DNA of 64,000 bases, taken from contig NZ_VEWM01000057.1 in NCBI RefSeq assembly GCF_020662265.1, forward strand, positions 186,001 through 250,000, read 5' to 3'. A program made the translations under genes and the position numbers. This document shows positions 1 to 8,659 of the stretch, piece after piece. This DNA is from Psychrobacter sp. I-STPA6b. Lineage in GTDB: Bacteria; Pseudomonadota; Gammaproteobacteria; Pseudomonadales; Moraxellaceae. The notes beneath the pieces were generated by a model. The model worked only from the letters and a program-made list of their open reading frames with translations. It was not told where the DNA came from and made no database searches. Position 1 is the stretch's first letter. Each line of letters begins with the position of its first letter.

Positions 1-969
1 GGATAAAATCAGAGTCAAGCTAAAAAATCCTGATAATGCCAACCACGGCGCATCTAGATTATTCTTTCCCTGTAGCATCAGCTCACCTAATGAGGGTGAG
101 CCTGGTGGCAAACCATACCCCAAAAAGTCTAATGCGGTTAGAGCAATGATATTTGCTGTCAAGATAAAAGGCAACTGAGACAGACTTGATGCCAGTGCAT
201 TTGGCAAAATATGTCGCCAGATAATCTGACGGTCAGACACACCTAAGTTTCGAGCCGCACGTACATAGTCAAAGTTACGCGCACGTAAAAACTCTGCACG
301 TACCAAACCCACCAATCCCATCCAGCCAAATAGCAACATCATGGCAAATAACACATAAATGCTAGGGCTAAACAGACTGACCAAAATAATAATCATAAAT
401 AGCTGTGGCAAACCAGCCCAGACTTCCATCAAACGCTGTCCAGCCAAATCAACCCAGCCCCCATAATAACCCTGAATCGCACCAACAATAATACCAATCA
501 GTGAGCCTGCCAATGTCAATGCAATACCAAATAACAATGAAACACGTAACCCATAGAGGATTCTAGCGACCACATCTCGACCCACATCATCTGTCCCTAG
601 CCAATTTTGGGCATTAGGTGGGGCAGGATATGGCTGTGCTAGGCTCACATTAGGCGTCTGGTCTGCAAAAGCAATCGGTGGCATGATATAAAAGCCATCA
701 TGGTTAATCAGTTGCTGAACCACAGGATCTTTATAATTTGCCTCTGTTTCAAACACCCCACCAAATGCTGTCTCGGGATAAGCCTTGAATACTGGAAAAT
801 AATAGCTATCCTGATACTTCACCAATAAGGGCTTATCATTTGCAATAAAGTTTGCACCCATACAGAGCATAAATATCAGTACAAATAACCATAGTGCGAT
901 TCTACCACTACGATGGCGTTTAAATCGCTCTATCCTTGCTTGCCAGATAGGATTGTGAATCATAGCCAT
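1..969 (-). CDS. yejE: Peptide ABC transporter inner-membrane permease YejE (3' end beyond window)
   Basis: This is one of the two membrane-spanning subunits of an oligopeptide/microcin-type ABC importer of the Yej/Dpp/Opp family. The translation begins MAMIHNPIWQARIERFKRHR, which fits the YejE start. One N-terminal membrane segment and a periplasmic loop with the family phrase NWLGTDDVGRDVVARI follow, then several membrane helices. The permease (EAA-type) loop includes RAARNLGVSDRQI near position 190-250. The start at 969 leaves one base after the yejB stop, so the two genes are translationally linked; a start at 963 is also possible. The reading frame is open to position 1, so the C-terminus lies outside the window. 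The ATPase yejF would be expected next. Confidence 0.9.
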   Translation of the reverse strand, partial: MAMIHNPIWQARIERFKRHRSGRIALWLFVLIFMLCMGANFIANDKPLLVKYQDSYYFPVFKAYPETAFGGVFETEANYKDPVVQQLINHDGFYIMPPIAFADQTPNVSLAQPYPAPPNAQNWLGTDDVGRDVVARILYGLRVSLLFGIALTLAGSLIGIIVGAIQGYYGGWVDLAGQRLMEVWAGLPQLFMIIILVSLFSPSIYVLFAMMLLFGWMGLVGLVRAEFLRARNFDYVRAARNLGVSDRQIIWRHILPNALASSLSQLPFILTANIIALTALDFLGYGLPPGSPSLGELMLQGKNNLDAPWLALSGFFSLTLILS

Positions 970-970
970 A

Positions 971-2041
971 TTAGCGACTCTCAAAATCAATACGTGGATC
1001 AACTAAATGGTAACTTAAATCACTAATCAACTGTAACACCAACCCCACCACAGTAAAAATAAATAACGTGCCGAAAATTACTGGATAATCACGCTGTACT
1101 ATCGCTTCAAAGCCCAGCAATCCTAGACCATCTAAATTAAAAATAATCTCAATAATAAAGTTTGCTGCAAAGAATATCCCCACCACGGCTGCTGGAATAC
1201 CAGCAATGATAATCAGCATCGCATTACGAAATACATGTCCATAAAGCACTTGGTTTTCAGACAGTCCTTTAGCACGTGCTGTTAATACATACTGTTTACC
1301 CAGCTCTTCTAAAAAACTAAACTTGGTCAGATATGCCAATCCAGCAAATCCACCAATGGTACTGGCTAACAATGGCAATGCCAGATGCCAAAAATAGTCT
1401 TTTACCTTACCCAAAAAAGAAAGCTGTTCAAAGTTCTCAGAAACCAACCCTTGTAACGGAAAAATCTGCCAATAGCTACCACCAGCAAAGAACACCAGCA
1501 AAATCACACCAAACACAAATACTGGAATGGCATGACCCACTGCCAACAAAAAGGCGGTGGCTTTATCCATTGTGCTGCCATTATGGATGGCCTTATAGAT
1601 ACCTAATGGAATGGCTATCAGATAAATAAGTAAAGTACTCCATAACCCCAAAGAGATAGATACTGGCAACTTAGCAAGGATAAGGTCTATCACTGGCTCA
1701 CCCTTAAAAAAGGACTCACCAAAATCTAGATGTGCATAATTTTTTAACATCAACCAAAATCGCTCTGGTGCTGGTTTATCAAAGCCATATTGCGCCTCAA
1801 TTGCCTTTACCATTTCTTCAGACAGCCCTCGTGAGCCTTGGTATTTACCACCATTACCCATGGTTGGAGTAGAAGATGGAGCCACTGCTGTCGCATCACC
1901 TTTATTAGCTTGCTCAATCAAAGATATTTGCTGCTCAACAGGACCTCCTGGCGCAGTCTGCACAATGATAAAATTTGCCAACAAAATCAAAAATAAAGTT
2001 GGCAACATCAATGCCAAGCGTTTTAATATATAGCGCCCCAT
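971..2041 (-). CDS. yejB: Peptide ABC transporter inner-membrane permease YejB
   Basis: Partner permease of YejE in an ABC importer for peptides across the inner membrane. The 356-residue protein starts MGRYILKRL and has an N-terminal transmembrane helix. A periplasmic segment contains YGFDKPAPERFWLML and FGESFFKGEPV, typical of YejB/DppB-type permeases. About five further helices and the conserved cytoplasmic loop LTARAKGLSENQVLYGHVFR follow. Length is close to the usual 350-365 residues, with a small low-complexity insertion near residues 45-65 (GDATAVAPSS). It lies downstream of gloB (72 bases) and immediately upstream of yejE, and is probably cotranscribed with both. Confidence 0.93.
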   Translation of the reverse strand: MGRYILKRLALMLPTLFLILLANFIIVQTAPGGPVEQQISLIEQANKGDATAVAPSSTPTMGNGGKYQGSRGLSEEMVKAIEAQYGFDKPAPERFWLMLKNYAHLDFGESFFKGEPVIDLILAKLPVSISLGLWSTLLIYLIAIPLGIYKAIHNGSTMDKATAFLLAVGHAIPVFVFGVILLVFFAGGSYWQIFPLQGLVSENFEQLSFLGKVKDYFWHLALPLLASTIGGFAGLAYLTKFSFLEELGKQYVLTARAKGLSENQVLYGHVFRNAMLIIIAGIPAAVVGIFFAANFIIEIIFNLDGLGLLGFEAIVQRDYPVIFGTLFIFTVVGLVLQLISDLSYHLVDPRIDFESR

Positions 2042-2113
2042 TTACTTACCCATTTACTTAGTATTGCAATAGCTTACTTCCATTATCTATATCGTAGCTA
2101 TTTTTTATTACTA

Positions 2114-2893
2114 CTAAAAGTTATTTTTCAATTCTCGTAATGCAGCAAATACCGTTAATGGCTTAGTATCTACCAAACTGACTTGGCGACTAACGCCTTC
2201 AATAGTATCTGCCATATCTGGACGCATAAATACATTAACCTGCTTTTCATGTGCTAATGTCACCGGCAAAGAAGCAATACCTCGCTCTACATTCTTTGTG
2301 GCTTCTAACAAACTATGGCGTATCGCTTCATTATTTGGCTCAATAGATAGTCCAAAGCGTAAGTTATCAGCAGTATATTCATGTGCAGGATAAAACAAAG
2401 TTTCATCTGGTAGCTTTTTTAACCGCTCAAAGCTGTTATATAGCTCTTCAATAGTCCCTGTAAACACACGACCACAGCCACCACTAAACAAGGTATCACC
2501 ACAAAACACATGCTTTTGTGATTCAATATCTAGCAGGTATGCAAGATGACTTTGGGTATGTCCAGCAACTTCCCATACCTGAGCAGAATAGCCCCAAGCA
2601 TTCACTGAACTGCCATCCTTAACAGACTGATCCATACGAACGCCATGCTCACTATGTGCAACAATATGCGTCATTGGATAAGACTGCTGTAACTCTGCCA
2701 CACCACCTGTATGATCCATATGGTGATGGGTAATCCATATTGCCGTTAAATCTAAGTCATGTATCTCAAGATATGCCATCACTGGCTCAGCTTGACCGGG
2801 ATCGACAACAATGGCTTGATTATTACTATCATTAATCAGCGTCCAGATATAGTTATCCTTAAAAGCCTTAATGGGGCGAATATGTATGGCCAT
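2114..2893 (-). CDS. gloB: Hydroxyacylglutathione hydrolase (glyoxalase II)
   Basis: Hydrolyses S-D-lactoylglutathione to D-lactate and glutathione, the second step of cytosolic methylglyoxal detoxification. The metallo-beta-lactamase fold is clear. The zinc motif THHHMDH spans residues 55-61 (ligands His56, His58, Asp60, His61). It is followed by the AGHTQSH histidine, the bridging aspartate in FCGDTLFSGGCGR, and YPAHEYT carrying the last histidine. The glutathione-binding C-terminal region (residues about 170-259) is present, and 259 residues is the normal family length. It is embedded between yejA and yejB on the same strand, an unusual position for this gene; the function itself is not in doubt. 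Confidence 0.95.
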   Translation of the reverse strand: MAIHIRPIKAFKDNYIWTLINDSNNQAIVVDPGQAEPVMAYLEIHDLDLTAIWITHHHMDHTGGVAELQQSYPMTHIVAHSEHGVRMDQSVKDGSSVNAWGYSAQVWEVAGHTQSHLAYLLDIESQKHVFCGDTLFSGGCGRVFTGTIEELYNSFERLKKLPDETLFYPAHEYTADNLRFGLSIEPNNEAIRHSLLEATKNVERGIASLPVTLAHEKQVNVFMRPDMADTIEGVSRQVSLVDTKPLTVFAALRELKNNF

Positions 2894-3176
2894 ACAATTC
2901 CTTACTCACTATCGTTAGAATAATTCATGTTCAAATAATAAATATGCTGTTATCTTCCATAAAATCAATATAGTCAACAAACTTGATGACTGTTATGGTT
3001 TTAGGCTCGTTTGCTTTACAACCGTACTATCTACATTTGCTTTATAACTACGCTAACTATAGTAAGCAGACTATAGAAGTACACACAGCATATATGTAAC
3101 TTATCTTGCTGATATTACGATAACTTAGGGTTATCAAACCATTAATAAATACTCAATATATTGCTATTACTAGGGT
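2894..3176. other. Gap between yejA and gloB
   Basis: This 283-base A+T-rich stretch separates yejA from gloB. It holds no open frame with family features and no convincing hairpin plus T-run terminator. A short repeated word, ACTATAG, occurs twice near 3056-3077. It could contain a promoter for gloB-yejB-yejE, but I cannot point to a clear one. Confidence 0.4.
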
Positions 3177-5057
3177 CTAATGCAAAGAATCATAAACTTG
3201 CTTTTCTGCCTCCGCATCGACCCACCAATAATCTAAGCCCAGCGCATTATCTGGTAGCTTATCTACATGACGGTATTGCTTCCAATATGCCACATTACTA
3301 CCTGTATTACCCAGCATAGGTACAATGTAATAACCTGCTCTTAATAATCGGTCTAATACCTTGGTATAAAGGATAATCTGCTCACGATTATCTGCTTTTA
3401 TCAGTTGCTCTATGACTGCATCTATCATTGGGTTTTTAATACCCATTGTGTTTTGATTACCAATGTCGTCCGCAGACTCACTACCCCAATAGGACAACTG
3501 CTCTGCACCGGGTGATAAACTTTGTGCAAAAACATCTACAATCATATCGTAGTCATAATGGCGTTTACGCTCCAAATATTGTGGCGCATCCACATTTTGA
3601 ATACTGGCATCAAACCCTAAACGTTGCAGATGTCGCACATAAGATAACAGCACACGCTCCATACTACTACCATCAACAACCAAAATCTCAATACGTGCAC
3701 GTTGACCATTAGGTTGATACAAGTGCATATCTTTATAATAAAAACCAGCAGATAGTAGTAATTTTCGCGCTTCTAACAACCCTTCACGATTAAAACCATC
3801 CCCATTAGATTGTGGTAAATGCCATTCATTCAAGACCTGTTGCCGATAATCACTGTCTGCATCAGCCAGTAAAGGCGTCAAAACTGCCATTTCTTCCACA
3901 CTTGGCTTACCAGTTGCTTCTAGCTCTGAGCCATAAAAATAGCTCTGTGGCTGTTCATATTGCTCATAAAATAGTGTTTTATTAAGCCATTTAAAATCAA
4001 ATGCTCGTGTTAATGCTTGTCGAACTTTGATATCTTGAAAGAGGGGACGACGCTGATTCATAACCAACCCTTGCATGGCAACAGGGTTTTTCATTGTCAC
4101 TCTCTCTTTTTTAACCATTCCTGCTTGTATAGCTGGAAAGTTATACGCCTTTGCCCAGTTACTTGCTTTATTCTCTTGACGAAACTGATACTGCCCCGAC
4201 TTAAAACCCTCAAATGCTACTTCATCACTCAAATAATATACATATTTTACTTTATCAAAGTTATAGCGTCCTTGATTTACAGCAAGTGACTGCCCCCAAT
4301 AGTTAGGGTCACGCACATAAGTCACCGACTGTCCGGGCTGTATACTACCTAACTTGTAAGGACCACTCCCCATCAACGGTGTCAAACTTAATGTCTCAAA
4401 GTTTTTGTCAATAGAAGTTTTTGCAAATACTGGAAACTGTCCAACCGTGAGTAATATCTCTTTATTATCTGCTGAATTAAAAATAAACTTGGCTCGATAT
4501 TTATCTAGTACCTGTACCTCTTTAATATCTCCCAAATAACTACGAATAAACATCGGACCTTTACTGAGTAGTGCATCAAATGTTGCCTTAACATCTTCGG
4601 CTGTCACATCTGAACCATCCCAAAACTTTGCCTTTGGATTAATATGATAAATAATCCAGCTTGGGTCATCAGGGTCGTAAGTTACCTTTTCAGCAAGCTG
4701 AGGATACATAGTAAAAGCTTCATTTAATGAGCCACTCATCAATGTATCATATAAAAGGTCTGTTCCTGCCATTGGTACACCTGTTGTCATCCATTTATTG
4801 GCACTATTAAAAGTTCCAAGTGTACTCATAGACAACGTGCCACCCTTGGGTGCATCAGGGTTAGCATACGGCATATGAGACTTTCCTTCATATGCCGTTG
4901 TGCTATTGTGTGCTAAAGTTGTACGAGTAATGGGGTCGGCTTGAACGGGCAATGTCAGTATACCCAAAGCCATGACTAACAAAGCCTGAGATATTATCCG
5001 CTGACCACGTTGTTTGTCTGGTCGCTTATATTGGTGTAAGTTTCTTTGCTCCAGCAT
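3177..5057 (-). CDS. yejA: Periplasmic peptide-binding protein YejA (SBP_bac_5 family)
   Basis: Extracellular solute-binding protein that delivers peptides to the YejBE permease. The N-terminus carries a long signal peptide with a basic n-region (KRPDKQRGQR) and hydrophobic core ending at VQADP, around residue 40. The mature part shows the family-5 fold with HNSTTAYEGKSHMPYANPDA near the start, LMSGSLNEAFTMYPQLAE, and VTAEDVKATFDALLSKGP. RQALTRAFDFKWLNKTLFY is the typical YejA phrase. The upstream codon TTG at 5060 also fits, but ATG at 5057 with AAGGG just upstream is preferred (626 residues). It is separated from its permeases by gloB, so transporter transcription may be split. Confidence 0.93.
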   Translation of the reverse strand: MLEQRNLHQYKRPDKQRGQRIISQALLVMALGILTLPVQADPITRTTLAHNSTTAYEGKSHMPYANPDAPKGGTLSMSTLGTFNSANKWMTTGVPMAGTDLLYDTLMSGSLNEAFTMYPQLAEKVTYDPDDPSWIIYHINPKAKFWDGSDVTAEDVKATFDALLSKGPMFIRSYLGDIKEVQVLDKYRAKFIFNSADNKEILLTVGQFPVFAKTSIDKNFETLSLTPLMGSGPYKLGSIQPGQSVTYVRDPNYWGQSLAVNQGRYNFDKVKYVYYLSDEVAFEGFKSGQYQFRQENKASNWAKAYNFPAIQAGMVKKERVTMKNPVAMQGLVMNQRRPLFQDIKVRQALTRAFDFKWLNKTLFYEQYEQPQSYFYGSELEATGKPSVEEMAVLTPLLADADSDYRQQVLNEWHLPQSNGDGFNREGLLEARKLLLSAGFYYKDMHLYQPNGQRARIEILVVDGSSMERVLLSYVRHLQRLGFDASIQNVDAPQYLERKRHYDYDMIVDVFAQSLSPGAEQLSYWGSESADDIGNQNTMGIKNPMIDAVIEQLIKADNREQIILYTKVLDRLLRAGYYIVPMLGNTGSNVAYWKQYRHVDKLPDNALGLDYWWVDAEAEKQVYDSLH

Positions 5058-5089
5058 CAAGCCCTTTTCCTTATTACAACTTTATATAT

Positions 5090-5121
5090 CGGGTTTATTG
5101 AACATTCAGCAAACCCTAAGT
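5090..5121. repeat. Degenerate palindromic copy of the intergenic GGGTCTGTTGAA repeat
   Basis: An imperfect inverted repeat, GGGTTTATTGAAC facing a version reading GCAAACCC, lies in the 75-base gap between serC and yejA. It resembles the perfect palindrome at 6309-6346 at most positions, so it is read as a degenerate member of the same repeat family. Confidence 0.5.
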
Positions 5122-5132
5122 ATCTCTCATTT

Positions 5133-6245
5133 TTAAGACTGTGTTTTTTCAAACTCTTGCATAAAGGCAACCAGAGCCTCAACCGCTTCCATACTCACGG
5201 CATTATAAATACTGGCTCGCATACCACCAACGTCACGATGTCCTTTTAAGTTTAACAGCCCTGCTTGTTGTGAAAGCTCCAAAAACTTTTTATCCAAAGA
5301 AGCATCTGCAAGAGTAAACGGTACATTCATAATAGAGCGATAAGGTTGAGCCACAGGATTTTGATAAAAATCACTGTTATCAATTGCCTCATAAAGAAGC
5401 TGAGCTTTACGTTGATTCACTTTGCTAATGGACTCAACCCCACCTTGTGCCTCTAGCCACTCAAACACCAGCCCTGCCAGATACCATGAATAGGTCGCTG
5501 GTGTATTTGACATCGACTTTTTCTCAGCAAGATGCTGGTAATTTAACAATGTCGGACACCACTGACTCGCCTGACCTAATAATGACTCATGAATAATCAC
5601 AATCACCAAACCAGCAGGACCAATATTTTTTTGCGCACCAGCATATATCATACCAAACTTAGAAACATCAATAGGTGCAGATAAAATACAAGACGACATA
5701 TCAGCGACTAATGGTGCATCAACATCAGGTGCTGTATGAATCTGTACACCGTGGATGGTTTCATTGGCACAATAGTGAAAATACTTTGCACCTTCAGATA
5801 CACGCCAGTCCTTAGGATTTGGCACCTCTGTAAAGTTACCTGCCAAACCACTGGCAACCTCATTTACCTGCCCTAGCCCCAATACCTGATAACGTTTGGC
5901 TTCTTTTAGTGCTTTGCTTGACCATGCACCAGTAGTCAAATAATCACCTGTCCCTCCCATCAATAAATTTAACGGAATGGCAGAAAATTGCAAACTTGCT
6001 CCACCTTGCAAAAATAGCACCTTATAGTCATCAGGAATCTGCATCAAGTCTCGTAGCTTCTGCTCTGCACGCTCTGCCACTGCCACATAATCCTGACTAC
6101 GATGACTCATTTCCATAATTGACATACCACTGCCATGCCAGTCCAGCATTTCTGCCTGTGCTTGTGCCAGAACCTCCGTTGGCATGGTTGCTGGTCCAGC
6201 ACAAAAATTATAAGAACGATGTGGCGCATTACTTTGTGTATTCAT
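5133..6245 (-). CDS. serC: Phosphoserine aminotransferase
   Basis: Pyridoxal-phosphate enzyme converting 3-phosphohydroxypyruvate plus glutamate to phosphoserine, and also acting in pyridoxine synthesis. Family landmarks are YNFCAGPATMPTEVL at the N-terminus, the phosphate-binding FLQGGASLQFSAIPLNLL, and ADMSSCILSAPIDV. The Schiff-base lysine is in GAQKNIGPAGLVIVI, and the C-terminal GHRDVGGMRASIYNAV supplies substrate arginines. At 370 residues it is slightly longer than the usual 360 because of a short N-terminal extension before RSYNF. It appears monocistronic, flanked by palindromic repeats on both sides. Confidence 0.96.
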   Translation of the reverse strand: MNTQSNAPHRSYNFCAGPATMPTEVLAQAQAEMLDWHGSGMSIMEMSHRSQDYVAVAERAEQKLRDLMQIPDDYKVLFLQGGASLQFSAIPLNLLMGGTGDYLTTGAWSSKALKEAKRYQVLGLGQVNEVASGLAGNFTEVPNPKDWRVSEGAKYFHYCANETIHGVQIHTAPDVDAPLVADMSSCILSAPIDVSKFGMIYAGAQKNIGPAGLVIVIIHESLLGQASQWCPTLLNYQHLAEKKSMSNTPATYSWYLAGLVFEWLEAQGGVESISKVNQRKAQLLYEAIDNSDFYQNPVAQPYRSIMNVPFTLADASLDKKFLELSQQAGLLNLKGHRDVGGMRASIYNAVSMEAVEALVAFMQEFEKTQS

Positions 6246-6308
6246 GATTAGCTCTCATGTTAATGTTCAGTCAATAATTAAAATAGGACAGATGTCCTAA
6301 TTTACTCT

Positions 6309-6346
6309 TAGGGTCTGTTGAACATTCAAATATTCAACAGACCCTA
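6309..6346. repeat. Perfect 14-bp-arm palindrome (dispersed intergenic repeat)
   Basis: TAGGGTCTGTTGAA (6309-6322) faces its exact reverse complement (6333-6346) across a 10-base loop. No T-run follows on either strand, so it is not a classical intrinsic terminator. Half-sites of the same motif occur near 12743, 22499, 25119 and 61370. Confidence 0.75.
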
Positions 6347-6431
6347 GTAAAAATACAAATATAGTTATAACAAGTACATAGTAAATCACGACCAGCCAAA
6401 CCCAGTGAATTACTGTTAAATTTCCATTAGT

Positions 6432-7337
6432 CTACTGTGTAGAAAGCAACTGCCATAACTTCCGTTTTTGGCTGGCATCAGTCAGCATCTGTTGCAGACT
6501 TGGTAGCTGACATAAGCGTTCATGAGTTAGACCATCAGGCAATACTGTCAAACCAGCTACCTGTTTTTTATCATCTTGAGCCATACAAAAGACAAAGCCT
6601 GCCAAGCTAGCATTTGCAATTTCCAAGCTATCCATACCAGCACAAATCGGGAAACGTAACTCTCGCTCTGTTGCTGACAACGCTTGCACAATATTCCGCC
6701 ATAGTTGCTGACAAGCACTGTCTTGTAACTGTTTACTATCTACTAACAATACCCAGCCCCGAAACTGTATGCCCAATAGGCTAAATGGTGCAATACGTTG
6801 AACCACTTTTTCTTCTACATTGGCATTGACTGGTTGCAGTTTAGGCTGGCTATCTGGTTGTTGCACTTTATACATCTGTGCAAACATATCACTTGGCTTG
6901 TGTTGCCCTGTTTGTTGTATCGCCGTATCTTTTGCCTGCATATCTGAGACAGGTGATACAAATTGATGCTGAGTAAACCTGCTTTCTTCTAATTGGCTAG
7001 TATCCGATGACTGAACACCCAAAGTAGTGGCTATACTTGGCTGGCTGGCACTAAGCTCAGTAGATGGAATAGACTGAGCCGTATCTGATGACGGTAAACT
7101 TGGTTGTGCAGGTGACTGTATCGAAGACCGTATATATGATTGTTCAGAAGATGGTGTTGATGATATCAACGAAGGTGATGGCTGTTGGTTAAGTTGATGA
7201 CCAAGCAAAGCACTTGTATCGACCCTTAAAGTAGGCGTCTTCCGACCCACCCAACACTCAATGCCCATCATATCTAAAATATGACGTTGCTGTATATGTC
7301 GTGCACTTGTAAAACCTTTGGCAACTGCTGAGGTCAT
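6432..7337 (-). CDS. Probable DNA polymerase III psi subunit (HolD-like) with a long Ser/Pro/Gln linker
   Basis: The gene is not recognisable at a glance, but its two ends resemble HolD, the psi subunit that joins the clamp loader to SSB through chi. Residues 13-40 contain RHILDMMGIECWVGRKTP, parallel to the HolD start (short helix, LGI.xW, then R/P). Residues 185-300 keep the HolD order: GWVLLVD, LWRNIVQALS, a short strand AGFVFCMA, and a final helix KRKLWQLL. Between them, residues about 41-180 are a low-complexity Ser/Pro/Gln-rich linker that the roughly 137-residue E. coli protein lacks. It is followed by serC rather than rimI, so context does not help. The assignment is inference from remembered family patterns. 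Confidence 0.5.
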   Translation of the reverse strand: MTSAVAKGFTSARHIQQRHILDMMGIECWVGRKTPTLRVDTSALLGHQLNQQPSPSLISSTPSSEQSYIRSSIQSPAQPSLPSSDTAQSIPSTELSASQPSIATTLGVQSSDTSQLEESRFTQHQFVSPVSDMQAKDTAIQQTGQHKPSDMFAQMYKVQQPDSQPKLQPVNANVEEKVVQRIAPFSLLGIQFRGWVLLVDSKQLQDSACQQLWRNIVQALSATERELRFPICAGMDSLEIANASLAGFVFCMAQDDKKQVAGLTVLPDGLTHERLCQLPSLQQMLTDASQKRKLWQLLSTQ

Positions 7338-7677
7338 GATAAAAACAGCCTATCCATTATGGATTTTTATAAACTTATATAAAGGAACTATTTTAACAAA
7401 CGAATCATTAAAATGGTCATTCAACCGCTTAAATACTTCATTCATCTCAACTTTTGTTAAAGTAGTTATAAAGTTTGTGTAATTATGTTAAAATAAAATA
7501 ACAGCATCATATTAAATGCTGTCACAAAAACAGTGAAATCATATCTCAAACTACCGTTTGCAAACAACATTCATTGTCATTATGAACGGTCACTTTATAG
7601 CAATATTCTGATGATAGAAACTTAATTCAAGGATGTTGAAAGTTTCACTACAAATGTATATTTATTTTCAAGGAACA
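7338..7677. other. Divergent gap between the HolD-like gene and carbonic anhydrase
   Basis: This A+T-rich intergenic region of 340 bases must hold both divergent promoters. A small hairpin (ACAGCAT at 7501-7507 against ATGCTGT at 7516-7522) is visible, without a T-run. The Shine-Dalgarno AAGGAA at about 7670 serves the carbonic anhydrase. No further gene is seen. Confidence 0.4.
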
Positions 7678-8562
7678 ATGTTCATGCAACTATCTTTTCA
7701 ACGCCTACCACTTGCTATCAGTCTATCTGTAGCAACCATTGCTATCACAACTTTAAGTGGCTGTAATAACCATCGTGCAATGGAAGAAAGCACACCTGTT
7801 ACTATCATCATGCCAGCAACCCAACATAGTGAAAGTGCTACTCATCAACAAGTCCATAATACAACAGATGCACATATCCCGTTATGGTCTTATGATGAAG
7901 GCTTAACTGGTCCTGCACACTGGGGCTCTAGTATTGATGCACACTCTGTTTGTCGTACAGGTGTCAAACAGTCCCCTATTAACATCACCCAAGCCTCTGG
8001 CTCAACAGAGACGGCACCCATCACCCATTATACACCTAGTGATGTTGACGTAAAAAATAATGGACACACCATCGTTTTTACCTTGGATAATGATGATAAC
8101 ACGTTAATGATTCATGGTGAAAAATATACTTTAAAACAGTTCCATTATCACACACCAAGTGAACACCAAATTGCAGGGGTCAACTATCCTGCTGTTATTC
8201 ATTTTGTTCATGCAAATGATAAAGAAGAACTGGCCGTTATTGGTGTTATGCTAAACCCAACTGGTGAAAATACAGCATTAACTAAGCTCATACAAACTGG
8301 TATAGAAGCCACGCAAGCCCATAATACAATCACCATTCATAATGTTGATATTAACAAACTACTACCTACTAATAGCCCCTATTATCATTATAGCGGTTCA
8401 CTAACAACACCGCCTTGCTCAGAGCAAGTACAATGGTTTGTCATGACTAAGCCACTGGCTGTATCACAATCTACGCTTGCGACCATGATACAGATGTATC
8501 ATGATAACAACCGTCCTGTACAGCCTGTTGGTAGTCGCACCGTTGAAGTTATCAACCCATAA
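7678..8562 (+). CDS. Alpha-class carbonic anhydrase, predicted lipoprotein
   Basis: Zinc enzyme interconverting CO2 and bicarbonate, predicted to sit in the periplasm anchored by lipid. The start at 7678 (MFMQLSFQRL) is chosen over the frame's first ATG at 7633 because AAGGAA lies just upstream. It also gives a clean lipoprotein signal with lipobox TLSGC and Cys29. Alpha-family motifs follow: HWGS, QSPINI, and FHYHTPSEH with zinc ligands His156 and His158. The third ligand is His175 in VIHFVH, and the substrate pocket is YYHYSGSLTTPPCSE. All catalytic residues I can check are present. It stands alone, ends in a strong terminator, and is converged on by aroC. Confidence 0.93.
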   Translation: MFMQLSFQRLPLAISLSVATIAITTLSGCNNHRAMEESTPVTIIMPATQHSESATHQQVHNTTDAHIPLWSYDEGLTGPAHWGSSIDAHSVCRTGVKQSPINITQASGSTETAPITHYTPSDVDVKNNGHTIVFTLDNDDNTLMIHGEKYTLKQFHYHTPSEHQIAGVNYPAVIHFVHANDKEELAVIGVMLNPTGENTALTKLIQTGIEATQAHNTITIHNVDINKLLPTNSPYYHYSGSLTTPPCSEQVQWFVMTKPLAVSQSTLATMIQMYHDNNRPVQPVGSRTVEVINP

Positions 8563-8583
8563 GTATATACATCACTTAAAGTG

Positions 8584-8611
8584 AAAAAAGACCCAAAATG
8601 GGTCTTTTTTT
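8584..8611. terminator. Bidirectional intrinsic terminator between carbonic anhydrase and aroC
   Basis: AAAAAAGACCCA and TGGGTCTTTTTT form a 12-bp stem with an AAA loop. A-run and T-run flanks allow it to stop transcription from either side of the convergent gene pair. Confidence 0.9.
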
Positions 8612-8659
8612 ATTGCAAAAACAGCATGATGGATAAAGCTCACACTGTTGATATATTCA

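Noticed and set aside
6309..6346. Calling the 6309 palindrome an intrinsic terminator
   Set aside because: It has no T-run on either strand, and copies occur as half-sites elsewhere, so a repeat element is the better reading.
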